DNA of 64,000 bases from an uncultured Lachnospiraceae bacterium (GTDB lineage: Bacteria; Bacillota; Clostridia; Lachnospirales; Lachnospiraceae). Shown piece after piece: positions 17,138-25,196 of this stretch. A program made the translations under genes and the position numbers. The DNA lies in the NCBI GenBank assembly GCA_910588775.1, contig CAJURH010000007.1:25551-89550 (forward strand), given 5' to 3'. Under the pieces are notes generated by a model that was not told the DNA's origin, made no database searches, and worked only from the letters and a program-made list of their open reading frames with translations. The stretch's first letter is position 1. The number at the start of each line of letters is the position of its first letter.

Positions 17138-18022
17138 CTACAAAAACATTTTCACCGGAAAGTATTTCCCTGTGCCCGGCCTTCTCTGGTAGATTCCCTT
17201 GAAAACCCGCTGGCTGTCGTAGACGCGCACCCATCCTTCTCCCTCCAAGCCGCACGCTTTTAACAAAAGGGGATTTCCGTTATTCAACAGACGGTCCTCC
17301 GCCGCGTCGCATACGGCTTTGGGGTAGTTTTGCAGGGCCTGCTCAATGGTCACAAGACATGCATCCAACCGCCCCTCGTCCCGCAACGCCTCCACCTGCG
17401 CAAGGGTTAACGCCTGGTCAATGGCAAACATGCCAGACCGGGTGCGGGTCAGCTCTTCCATACAACCGCCGCAGCCCAGGCGGCGCCCAATGTCGTGGCA
17501 TAAGGTACGTATATACGTCCCCTTAGAGCAGGTCACTTCAAATGAAACCCGTGGAAGGTTCATCGCCTGCACGGTAATCTGCCGGATGTGAACCGGCCTG
17601 GGCCGCCGTTCTACTTCTATGCCTTCCCTGGCCAACTCATACAACCGCTTTCCTTGTACTTTGCAAGCGCTGTACATGGGAGGAATCTGCATAGAATCCC
17701 CTTCAAAATCTCGGAGACAGGCATATATTTCTTCTGGCTGAACCAGAGCCGGATTTTCCTCCAGTGTTTTCCCAGAAATATCCTGGGTATCCGTCACTCT
17801 TCCCAACAGGAGCACAGCCCTATATGTTTTCTCTCTATCCGTCAGCAGATCGCAAAGCCTGGTTGCTTTGCCCAGGCAAACGGGCAGAACTCCTGTAGCG
17901 TCCGGGTCCAGCGTCCCGGTATGCCCGATTTTCTTTTGTCTTAAGATGCCCCTTAATTTGGCCACTACATCGTGAGACGTATAGCCTTTTTCTTTCTTTA
18001 TGTTTATAATCCCATCCAGCAT
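17138..18022 (-). CDS. truB: tRNA pseudouridine(55) synthase
   Basis: Forms pseudouridine 55 in the T-loop of tRNAs. The 294 residues start MLDGIINIKKEKGYTSHDVV. The catalytic Asp39 is in GHTGTLDPDATGVLPVCLG, and the YRAVLLLGRVTDTQD, GTYIRTLCHDIG and C-terminal PUA-like region are present. The length is usual. The position between nrnA and ribF is the conserved Clostridia order. Confidence 0.96.
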   Translation of the reverse strand: MLDGIINIKKEKGYTSHDVVAKLRGILRQKKIGHTGTLDPDATGVLPVCLGKATRLCDLLTDREKTYRAVLLLGRVTDTQDISGKTLEENPALVQPEEIYACLRDFEGDSMQIPPMYSACKVQGKRLYELAREGIEVERRPRPVHIRQITVQAMNLPRVSFEVTCSKGTYIRTLCHDIGRRLGCGGCMEELTRTRSGMFAIDQALTLAQVEALRDEGRLDACLVTIEQALQNYPKAVCDAAEDRLLNNGNPLLLKACGLEGEGWVRVYDSQRVFKGIYQRRPGTGKYFPVKMFL

Positions 18023-18044
18023 CTGTCTCTTGCCATCTCCATAA

Positions 18045-18992
18045 TTACAACTGTTCCTCTATCTGCAACGTAAGATTATTAATCACATCGTGGGCCGTTC
18101 CTTTGATTTCGCAGCCTGCCGCACGGACATGCCCGCCTCCGCCAAAGTAGGCGGCCACACGATTCACATCCACTTTTCCACTGGACCGCAGACTGACTTT
18201 ATAATTCATGCTCTCCAATTCGTACAAAAACATGGCCACTTCCACGCCTTTCGTCGTACGCAGCTGGCTGATAATCCCATCCAGGTCGTGCCCTTTGACC
18301 CCATAGAAAATCAGGTCTTTTTTCTTAAGCACGCCCACAATGCAGGCCCCGTGCAGCAGCATAATGCTCTCTGCCAGCACACGACCCATCACCTGATTCT
18401 GAATGTACGTCTTCTGGTAAAAAGACTCTTCGATAATTTTGTGAAATTCAATGCCCGTTTCCATCAGACTGGCCGCTATGCGCATGGTTTCCGGCGTGGT
18501 GGCCGGATATTGAAACACACCGGTGTCATGGACAATGCCCGTGTAAATGCAGGCCGCCGTCCGGGCGCTGATTTTCTCCGGGTCCAGCAGTTTATACAAC
18601 ACTTCCGCCGCAGAACTTGCCTGACCCTGTATCCAATTCACATCCGCATATCCGGCATTGCTCACATGATGGTCGATGCACACGGTTTTCTTCGCCCGGG
18701 CAAAACACGGGGAAATCACGCCCATGCGCTCCAATGTGCTGGTATCCAGCGCAATAATCAAATCGTATACAGCGTCCGGGTTGCATGACGTCTGCGCTTT
18801 CTCTATGCCCGGAATATACGAAAAGACCTGTCCGGGCTGTTCTAAATATACATCTGCGGCGATGGCTGGGTAATTCTCCTCTATATAGTTAAACAATCCC
18901 ATACAGGAACCGATACAGTCCCCGTCTGGCCGGATATGCCCTGCAATCGCCACCGTGTTTACCTGTTCCAGAACCTCTTCTATCCGATCCAT
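18045..18992 (-). CDS. nrnA: DHH-family phosphoesterase: nano-RNase / pAp phosphatase
   Basis: Degrades short oligoribonucleotides and dephosphorylates pAp in Firmicutes lacking Orn. The 315 residues have the DHH catalytic domain (AGHIRPDGDCIGS near residue 18; CIDHHVSNAGY near 105) and a C-terminal DHHA1 domain with YFGGGGHVRAAGCEI. The start at ATG 18992 follows AGAGGAAATTTGC. It is downstream of rbfA across the 133-bp intergenic repeat copy B and 22 bases before truB. Confidence 0.93.
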   Translation of the reverse strand: MDRIEEVLEQVNTVAIAGHIRPDGDCIGSCMGLFNYIEENYPAIAADVYLEQPGQVFSYIPGIEKAQTSCNPDAVYDLIIALDTSTLERMGVISPCFARAKKTVCIDHHVSNAGYADVNWIQGQASSAAEVLYKLLDPEKISARTAACIYTGIVHDTGVFQYPATTPETMRIAASLMETGIEFHKIIEESFYQKTYIQNQVMGRVLAESIMLLHGACIVGVLKKKDLIFYGVKGHDLDGIISQLRTTKGVEVAMFLYELESMNYKVSLRSSGKVDVNRVAAYFGGGGHVRAAGCEIKGTAHDVINNLTLQIEEQL

Positions 18993-19024
18993 GCAAATTT
19001 CCTCTTTATATATTAATTTCTTAT

Positions 19025-19157
19025 AATTGCGAAATGCCCATTTCGTAACCAAAGTTTGAACAAAATAGATAAATAAGGAGCGAATAAAAGACGGTTTTGA
19101 GCTCCGTTTTATCTATTTTGAACAAACGCGAGCGTATGAAACATTCGTTTCGCAATT
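19025..19157. repeat. Full copy of a dispersed palindromic intergenic repeat (copy B)
   Basis: A 133-bp element between rbfA and nrnA with perfect 10-bp terminal inverted repeats AATTGCGAAA/TTTCGCAATT. The core has a 9-bp perfect stem AAAATAGAT (19062-19070) and ATCTATTTT (19111-19119) enclosing AAATAAGGAGCGAAT and a smaller ACGG/CCGT pair. Copy C at 47462-47600 aligns along its full length on the opposite strand, with the central stem changed to AAAACAGAC/GTCTGTTTT. It encodes no protein. Confidence 0.75.
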
Positions 19158-19166
19158 GCTTGACAT

Positions 19167-19523
19167 TTATTCCTTCTTTATCACTTCATCTATTTTCTTG
19201 GACATGTTGACTCCGTATTCAATGGACTGATCCAATATAAATCGAATCTGCGGCGTAATCCGCATATTCAAGCTACCCGCCAACTGGCGGCGGATGTAGC
19301 CTTCCGCGCTCTTTAAGCCGGCCATGGTGTCCGCCTGCGCCTTCTCATCTCCCAACACGCTGATATACGCTTTGCAGGTTCTCAGATCCGGCGCCACTTC
19401 CACAGCCACCACCGAGGTCATGGCGCAGATGCGGGGGTCTTTAATCTGATTTCGAATAATCTCACTTAACTCCCGCTGCACCTCTCCATTGACGCGAACG
19501 CTTTTGATGCTGTTTTTTCTCAT
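19167..19523 (-). CDS. rbfA: 30S ribosome-binding factor A
   Basis: Late 30S subunit maturation factor with a KH-like fold that binds near helix 1 of 16S rRNA. The 118 residues fit the family: RVNGEVQRELSEIIRNQIKDPR, then SVVAVEVAPDLRTCKAYISVLG and LNMRITPQIRFILDQSIEYG. The length is usual. It lies 30 bases after infB in the standard order. Confidence 0.95.
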   Translation of the reverse strand: MRKNSIKSVRVNGEVQRELSEIIRNQIKDPRICAMTSVVAVEVAPDLRTCKAYISVLGDEKAQADTMAGLKSAEGYIRRQLAGSLNMRITPQIRFILDQSIEYGVNMSKKIDEVIKKE

Positions 19524-19553
19524 TTTTCCCTCCCATGGCGCACTGACCTGCGC

Positions 19554-22313
19554 TTATCTTGGCACTTCCACCATAATATAGGCTTCCACCTGGTCTTCTT
19601 CCATAATATCGTTAAAATCTTCCAAGACAATGCCGCATTCATACCCGGCTTTGACTTCTTTCACGTCGTCTTTGAAACGCTTCAGAGACGCCAGCGCGCC
19701 TTCGTAGATCTGCTCGCCTTCTCTTGTAATTCTTACTTTACAGTTTCTCTCAAATCGTCCATCCAATACATAAGATCCGGCAATGGTTCCCACTCCAGAC
19801 GCATGGAATGTCTGGCGCACCTCTCCATGGCCAATCACCTGTTCTTCAAATATCGGATCCAACAAGCCCTTCATAGCGGATTCCACATCTTCAATGGCCT
19901 GGTAAATGACTTTATACAGGCGCATATCCACGCCTTCCTGTTCGGCGATGGCCTTTGCCTGGGTATCCGGTCTTACGTTAAATCCAATGACAATGGCGTT
20001 GGATGTGGACGCCAAACTCACATCGGACTCGTTGATGGCGCCTACGCCGCCATGGATGACTTTGACCACCACTTCCTCGTTGGTCAGTTTCAGCAGGCTT
20101 TGTTTTACAGCTTCCACCGATCCCTGCACATCCGCTTTGATAATGATCGGCAGTTCTTTTAAGGTGCCAGCCTGAATCTGGCTGAACAAATCGTCCAGAG
20201 ACAATTTCGCCTTGGTGTCTTCCAGCAGATGTTTCTTATTCTCGGATACGAAGGTCTGGGCAAAGGATTTTGCTTCTTTATCGTTGTCAAAGGCGATTAA
20301 AATCTCGCCGGCGTTGGGCACATCATTGAGACCCAGTATTTCCACAGGCGTGGAAGGCCCAGCTGATTTCACCCGTCTTCCCTTGTCGTCCATCATGGCG
20401 CGGACTTTTCCAGAACAGGAGCCTGCCGCGATGAAATCACCCACATGGAGCGTTCCTTTCTGAACCAGGATGCTGGCCACCGGGCCTTTTCCTTTGTCAA
20501 GTTCCGCTTCGATGACAAGACCTCTGGCCTTTCGCTTGGGATTGGCTTTCAGTTCAGCCACTTCCGCCACCAGAAGCATCATCTCCAGCAATGTCTCGAT
20601 GCCTTCCCCTGTATGGGCTGATACCGGAACGAAAATGGCGCTGCCGCCCCAGTCTTCAGGAATCAATTCGTATTCGGATAATTCCTGTTTCACCCGCTCC
20701 ACATTGGCGCTGGGCTTATCAATCTTGTTGATGGCCACAACAATCTCAATGCCAGCGGCTTTCGCGTGGTTGATGGCTTCCACGGTCTGGGGCATTACGC
20801 CGTCGTCTGCCGCCACAACCAGGATGGCTATGTCCGTGGCGTTGGCTCCGCGCATACGCATGGCTGTGAACGCTTCATGTCCCGGCGTATCCAGGAAGGT
20901 AATCTTCTGTCCGTTGACAGTGACAATATACGCGCCGATGCGCTGGGTGATGCCGCCCGCCTCTTTGTCGGTCACATTGGTATTCCGGATGGCATCCAAA
21001 AGGGAAGTTTTGCCGTGGTCTACATGACCCATTACGCAGACTACTGGCGGTCTGGGAACCATATTTTCTGTATTTTCCTCTTCTTCCCGCAGCAGTTCTT
21101 CAATCACATCCACTTTCTCTTCGGGCTCAGCGATGATGTCGTAGCCCAGGGCGATTTCCTGCGCCTTCTCGAAATCAATCTCGTGATTCACAGTCACCAT
21201 CACGCCTTCCAGGAATAACTTCTTCACGATGACGGAAGGCTGCATCTTCATCTTCTCCGCCAGTTCCCGGATGGTCATTTTCTCTGGAAGCGTGATTTCC
21301 TTAATCTCCGGCTTCTTCTCCTCGGGCCTCTGCTGATTATTGGGCTTTTGCAGCGCTTTGGGAAGACGCATGTTAGGCCTTCTTCCCCCGCCCTGGTTGG
21401 GACGGCGACTCTGCGTGCTGTTTTTGTCAAATTCTTTCTTTCCCTTTGTGCGGTCTCTCTCTTTTTTGCTTTCTTTCAGGTTCTTGGACTGGGCTTCCAC
21501 CGTGAGCATATCCCTGTCTCTACGCTCCTGGCCCGGCCTTGCCGTTCCTCCTTTGCCTTTATTAAACTGCCCGGAAGGACGGTTTTGTCCTGGTCTCTGG
21601 GAATTGGAACCCTGATTCCTTCCCTGACCCTGGCTCCTTCCTGGCCCCTGATTCCTTCCCTGGCCTTGATCACGGCCCTGACCCTGGTTTCTTCCCTGGC
21701 TCTGGTCGCGGCCCTGGCTTCTCCCCTGGCTCTGGTCGCGGCCCTGGCTTCTCCCCTGGCCCTGGTCGCGGCCCTGATTTCTTCCCTGACCTTGGTCACG
21801 GCCCTGGCCTGGACTTCGCCTCTGACCCTGGTCACGGCTTTGATTTCTTCCCTGGCCGCCGCGACCCTGCTGGCCATGGTTTGCATCACTGCGCGGACTA
21901 TGATCGCGGCCCTGGCCCTGACGCGGAGATCTACCCCCGGACTCCTGCCTTGCCTGACCGTCTCCGGCTGGTTTCGCCTGCTGTTTCGACGGGTCTTTGG
22001 ACTGCTCTCCCTGCGTGCGGCCCTGGCTTGAGCGGTTCTGTGACGGCCTGCGCTCCTTCTTCCCACCGTGCTCTTTGCCGCCATCGCTGGCGTTTTGGGC
22101 GCGGAACACTTTTATAATATTTTTCTTCTTTTTTGGAGCCTCGCCTGAAGAAGTTCCCTTACCCAGGTTCTTTCTCGCCTCGTCCGCCAGACTTTCCTCC
22201 ACTGTGCTGGCATGACTTTTAATATCTGCCCCTTTACCCCTCAAATACTCAATCACTTCTTTATTTTCCCTGCTCAGTTCCCTGGCAAGTTCATACACTC
22301 TCATTTTTGGCAT
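19554..22313 (-). CDS. infB: Translation initiation factor IF-2
   Basis: GTPase that places initiator tRNA on the 30S subunit. Of 919 residues, 1-50 are an IF2_N domain and about 335-400 a second one (ITLPEKMTIRELAEKMKMQPS). The G domain starts near 425 (GHVDHGKTSLLDAIR, DTPGHEAF, NKIDKP), followed by domains II-IV. Residues about 60-330 form a long basic low-complexity linker with tandem ten-residue units such as GRDQGQGRNQ. The start ATG 22313 has AAGGAGG seven bases upstream and overlaps the end of ylxQ by 13 bases; a longer reading is rejected because it runs through ylxQ. Confidence 0.96.
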   Translation of the reverse strand: MPKMRVYELARELSRENKEVIEYLRGKGADIKSHASTVEESLADEARKNLGKGTSSGEAPKKKKNIIKVFRAQNASDGGKEHGGKKERRPSQNRSSQGRTQGEQSKDPSKQQAKPAGDGQARQESGGRSPRQGQGRDHSPRSDANHGQQGRGGQGRNQSRDQGQRRSPGQGRDQGQGRNQGRDQGQGRSQGRDQSQGRSQGRDQSQGRNQGQGRDQGQGRNQGPGRSQGQGRNQGSNSQRPGQNRPSGQFNKGKGGTARPGQERRDRDMLTVEAQSKNLKESKKERDRTKGKKEFDKNSTQSRRPNQGGGRRPNMRLPKALQKPNNQQRPEEKKPEIKEITLPEKMTIRELAEKMKMQPSVIVKKLFLEGVMVTVNHEIDFEKAQEIALGYDIIAEPEEKVDVIEELLREEEENTENMVPRPPVVCVMGHVDHGKTSLLDAIRNTNVTDKEAGGITQRIGAYIVTVNGQKITFLDTPGHEAFTAMRMRGANATDIAILVVAADDGVMPQTVEAINHAKAAGIEIVVAINKIDKPSANVERVKQELSEYELIPEDWGGSAIFVPVSAHTGEGIETLLEMMLLVAEVAELKANPKRKARGLVIEAELDKGKGPVASILVQKGTLHVGDFIAAGSCSGKVRAMMDDKGRRVKSAGPSTPVEILGLNDVPNAGEILIAFDNDKEAKSFAQTFVSENKKHLLEDTKAKLSLDDLFSQIQAGTLKELPIIIKADVQGSVEAVKQSLLKLTNEEVVVKVIHGGVGAINESDVSLASTSNAIVIGFNVRPDTQAKAIAEQEGVDMRLYKVIYQAIEDVESAMKGLLDPIFEEQVIGHGEVRQTFHASGVGTIAGSYVLDGRFERNCKVRITREGEQIYEGALASLKRFKDDVKEVKAGYECGIVLEDFNDIMEEDQVEAYIMVEVPR
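21609..21806 (-). repeat. In-frame tandem repeats in the IF-2 linker
   Basis: About six to seven imperfect 30-bp units encode variants of GRDQGQGRNQ and GRDQSQGRSQ (IF-2 residues about 170-237). Neighbouring units are nearly identical at the DNA level, suggesting expansion by slippage or recombination. Confidence 0.8.
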
Positions 22314-22639
22314 ACACATTCCTCCTTCTTCTGGCGTTGGCCTACTGCATCCAGCATCGCTTTTGCAAACCCTTCGTCCAGCGCTACGGCGCTGGCGCGA
22401 AAATCCTTGCCAATGGCTCTGCCCAATTCCTCCCTGGTTCCCGTAAACAAAATCGGAACCTGGTAATAACTGCATTTATCTGAAAACTTCTTCTTGGTAT
22501 TGGCCGAGGCGTCCTCTGCTACTATAACCAGATACCCCTCACCGGACCGAATCGAATTTTCCACTATATATTCCCCGCTGGCAAGCTTCCCGGCTCGCGC
22601 CGCCAGACCAGCCAAAGATAAAACCTTATTCCTCTGCAA
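22301..22639 (-). CDS. ylxQ: Ribosomal L7Ae/L30e-like RNA-binding protein (YlxQ)
   Basis: A 112-residue kink-turn RNA-binding-type protein. It begins NKVLSLAGLAARAGKLASGEY and contains VIVAEDASANTKKKFSDKCSYY and the LGRAIGKDFRASAVALDEGFA block shared with YlxQ proteins. The start is a TTG at 22639 that overlaps the ylxR stop by 14 bases; AAGGAG lies ten bases before it. Its 3' end overlaps infB. A role in ribosome assembly is presumed from context. Confidence 0.88.
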   Translation of the reverse strand: MQRNKVLSLAGLAARAGKLASGEYIVENSIRSGEGYLVIVAEDASANTKKKFSDKCSYYQVPILFTGTREELGRAIGKDFRASAVALDEGFAKAMLDAVGQRQKKEECVCQK

Positions 22640-22898
22640 ATCCTATCCACTCCTTTTCCAAACTCTCATAGACTTCCTGCGGAATGCTCATCTGAAAAGA
22701 ACGCTCCAGGGCTTTGCTCTTCCTGGCTTTAGTAAAACACTCAAAATCCCGGCACAGGTACGCCCCGCGTCCGTTTTTCCTGCCTGTAAAATCCAACAGC
22801 AGTTCCCCTTCCGGGGTTCGCAAGATCCGCAGCAGCTCCCGCTTGCTTTTCATTTCCCTGCACCCGATGCACTGGCGCATGGGAACTTTATTCTTCAT
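22626..22898 (-). CDS. ylxR: YlxR family RNA-binding protein (DUF448)
   Basis: A small basic protein (90 residues) always found between nusA and infB in Firmicutes. The diagnostic motif is MRQCIGCREMKSKRELLRILR, followed by GRKNGRGAYLCRDFECFTKA, which binds nucleic acid. ATG 22898 is used; it overlaps the nusA end by about 11 bases, giving a chain of overlapping genes nusA-ylxR-ylxQ-infB. Confidence 0.93.
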   Translation of the reverse strand: MKNKVPMRQCIGCREMKSKRELLRILRTPEGELLLDFTGRKNGRGAYLCRDFECFTKARKSKALERSFQMSIPQEVYESLEKEWIGFAEE

Positions 22899-24555
22899 AG
22901 TCAAATCCCCCCTCTTCCAGCTCCAAAAATGCTAAATCGGCAAAATCGGATTCCGGGTCAAACTCATCTTCGTCTTCTTCTATATAAAGCCCTTCCGCGC
23001 TTTTGGCGTCGCTTTCTTTCTCATTGTAAAAACCTTCAATCTCATCCTCGTACAGAGCTTCCCTGTCGTCTTCATTCTCCTCCCAGTCGTCTTCTTCAAA
23101 ATCCTGGGATAATTCTTCCGGTTCTGAATCCAACGCCACGTCCTCAGACTCTTCCAACTCTTCCTCTTCCAAACTCAAATCCTCTTCCTCGAACTCTTCC
23201 AGTTTTGGAGTCTCTGCCTCCGGCTCCTCCTCGAATTCTTCTTGCTCTTCCAAAGATTCTTCCTGAGTCTTGGCTTCCAGTTCCAAATCCTCCTCTGGCT
23301 TCGCTTCTAATTCTTCCTCTTCCAAGGATTCTTCCTGAAGCTCTTCTTCCAATTCTTCCCCTTCGCCATCTGCCTCGACCAGTTCCACTGCATCCTGAAG
23401 CGCCTGCAACTCTTCAGACTCTCCCAACGCCTCTGCCGCCAGCTCCTCTGGAGCCTCTTCCCCGGCCGCGCCAGATTCTTCGCCTTCTTCGTAAGCGTAC
23501 AGCTCACCGGACTCTCTGGCCTGAGTCTCGCTCTTAATATCAATCTTAAATCCAGTCAAATGCGCCGCCAAACGGGCGTTTTGTCCCTCCCGTCCAATGG
23601 CCAGCGACAACTGATAGTCTGGCACAACCACCAGCGCCGTCTTCTCGTCAGGATCTGCGTACACGGCAATCACCTTCGCAGGGCTTAGGGCGTTCTCAAT
23701 TAACAAAGCCGGATTCTCGCTCCAATTTATAATATCAATTTTCTCCCCACGCAGTTCCTCCACGATTGCATTGACCCTGGCGCCGTTCATGCCCACACAG
23801 GCGCCCACCGGATCCACATCCGGATCGTTGGACCACACGGCAATCTTACTGCGGGAACCAGCCTCCCGGGCGATGCTCTTAATCTCCACAATGCCTTCCT
23901 TGACCTCCGTCACTTCCGACTCCAGCAGCCGTTTCACCAACTCTGGATGGGTTCTGGAAACCAGGATTTTCGGACCTTTCGTGGTGTCTTTCACTGCCAC
24001 AATATACACCTTAATCCGCTCTGTAGGCGTGAACTTCTCTCCCTTTATCTGCTCTCCCTCAGTGAGGATGGCATCCACTTTTCCCAGGTTGACGCTGACA
24101 TGTTTCCCAAAATAGCGCTGCACGATTCCCGTGACTACATCCTTTTCTTTGCTATAATACAGATCAAAAAGGACTTTTCTCTCCTCTTCCCGGATTTTCT
24201 GGAGGATCACGTTTTTCGCATTCTGGGTGGCGATTCTGCCAAATTCTTTGGACTTGATTTCCACGCGGACAATATCCCCCAGCTGCACTCTTCCGCTTTT
24301 CTTCTGGGCGTCCACCAAGGAAATCTCCATCACCGGATCTTCCACCTGTTCTACCACGGTTTTCTCCGCATATACTTTGAAATCACAGGTATCCGGATTG
24401 ATATGCACAGTCACATTGTCCGCCTTACCGAAATGGTTCTTGCAGGCCAGAAGCAACGACTGTTCTATGGCTCCTAGCAATGTGTCTTTGCTAATATCTT
24501 TTTCTTTTTCCAGAATATTCAACGCTTCCATTAGCTCTATGTTCATTTTTTCCAT
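22888..24555 (-). CDS. nusA: Transcription termination/antitermination factor NusA with a long acidic tail
   Basis: RNA polymerase elongation factor. Residues 1-130 are the NTD, about 135-200 the S1 domain, then KH1 and KH2 (SKIAVWSNDPDVDPVGACVGMNGARVN and VPDYQLSLAIGREGQNARLAAHLTGFKIDIKSE). Firmicute NusA usually ends soon after KH2, but here about 200 more residues follow. They are almost entirely Glu, Asp, Leu and Ser (LEEEELEAKPEEDLELEAK and similar), ending ELEEGGFDYEE. Such acidic tails occur in some Clostridia, but this one is long. The start could also be the internal ATG three codons later; the spacing of AAGGAGG is ambiguous. Confidence 0.95.
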   Translation of the reverse strand: MEKMNIELMEALNILEKEKDISKDTLLGAIEQSLLLACKNHFGKADNVTVHINPDTCDFKVYAEKTVVEQVEDPVMEISLVDAQKKSGRVQLGDIVRVEIKSKEFGRIATQNAKNVILQKIREEERKVLFDLYYSKEKDVVTGIVQRYFGKHVSVNLGKVDAILTEGEQIKGEKFTPTERIKVYIVAVKDTTKGPKILVSRTHPELVKRLLESEVTEVKEGIVEIKSIAREAGSRSKIAVWSNDPDVDPVGACVGMNGARVNAIVEELRGEKIDIINWSENPALLIENALSPAKVIAVYADPDEKTALVVVPDYQLSLAIGREGQNARLAAHLTGFKIDIKSETQARESGELYAYEEGEESGAAGEEAPEELAAEALGESEELQALQDAVELVEADGEGEELEEELQEESLEEEELEAKPEEDLELEAKTQEESLEEQEEFEEEPEAETPKLEEFEEEDLSLEEEELEESEDVALDSEPEELSQDFEEDDWEENEDDREALYEDEIEGFYNEKESDAKSAEGLYIEEDEDEFDPESDFADLAFLELEEGGFDYEE

Positions 24556-24567
24556 TTTCCTCCTTTT

Positions 24568-25035
24568 TTAAAAATCCACGGCCAGGCGAATCAGCGCCAT
24601 ATCTTTTTTCAGGAATTTCATCTGCTGGCTGCCTTCCCTCTCAATGGTCACACTGTTATCATCATATGCGCATAAAATCCCGTAAAATTCTTTTTCTTTC
24701 TCAATGGGACGATAAGTCCGTATTTCCACTTTGCGACCTAGGCTTCTCTTCAGATCTTTCTCCTTTTTCAGAGGCCGGTCAAGCCCTGGAGAGCTTACCT
24801 CCATAATATAACTTTCCTCGATAAAATCCGCCTCGTCCAGCTTCTCATTAAACAGCCGGCTGACCGCCTCGCAGTCGTTGACCGTGACGCCACCCGGCTT
24901 ATCTATATAGCTGCGCAGATACCAGTTGCCGCCTTCCTTGACATATTCCACATCCACCAGCTCGAAGTTCATCTCCGCCAAAATAGGCTCCAGCAATTCT
25001 GTCGCTTTGCTTTCATATATTTCATGTTTACTCAT
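24568..25035 (-). CDS. rimP: Ribosome maturation factor RimP
   Basis: Early 30S assembly factor. The 155 residues have the RimP N-terminal domain (FELVDVEYVKEGGNWYLRSYIDKPGGVTVNDCEAVSR, VSSPGLDRPL) and the C-terminal SH3-like domain (GRKVEIRTYR, YGILCAYDDNSVTIE). It is the first gene of the long operon reaching at least to ribF, behind the promoter at 25159-25187. Confidence 0.95.
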   Translation of the reverse strand: MSKHEIYESKATELLEPILAEMNFELVDVEYVKEGGNWYLRSYIDKPGGVTVNDCEAVSRLFNEKLDEADFIEESYIMEVSSPGLDRPLKKEKDLKRSLGRKVEIRTYRPIEKEKEFYGILCAYDDNSVTIEREGSQQMKFLKKDMALIRLAVDF

Positions 25036-25096
25036 GTATTTCCACCGCCTTTAGCACAGGAAAAAAATGTCCTGTCCGGCATATTTTCCCTTAAAC

Positions 25097-25135
25097 ACAT
25101 GATAAGAGTGGACTCAAAGTCCACTCTTATCATGT
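25097..25135. repeat. Perfect 18-bp inverted repeat in the rimP operon leader
   Basis: ACATGATAAGAGTGGACT (25097-25114) and its exact complement (25118-25135) are separated by CAA. It lies about 17 bases downstream of the expected transcription start and about 60 bases before the rimP start. No T-run follows on either side, so a simple terminator is unlikely. It may be an operator, a leader hairpin or an RNase III-type processing site. Confidence 0.85.
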
Positions 25136-25158
25136 CAACATTTATAAAGTTCTTATTT

Positions 25159-25187
25159 ATTATAGACCCTAATTCAACAAAAGTCAA
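25159..25187 (-). promoter_or_regulatory. Promoter of the rimP-nusA-infB operon
   Basis: On the minus strand TTGACT (25182-25187), a 17-base spacer and a perfect TATAAT (25159-25164). The leader to rimP is about 115 bases and contains the perfect hairpin. Confidence 0.8.
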
Positions 25188-25196
25188 CCCCCAGAC

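Noticed and set aside
21476..22084. 202-codon Arg/Ala-rich frame on the minus strand
   Set aside because: Alternative frame of the repetitive IF-2 linker; the regular repeats keep several frames open by chance.
22314..22475. 54-codon N-terminal extension of IF-2
   Set aside because: It reads through ylxQ in another frame; AAGGAGG sits just before ATG 22313 and the conserved IF-2 start begins there.
25097..25135. Rho-independent terminator
   Set aside because: The stem is perfect but no U-tract follows on either strand, and it lies downstream of the rimP promoter inside the leader.
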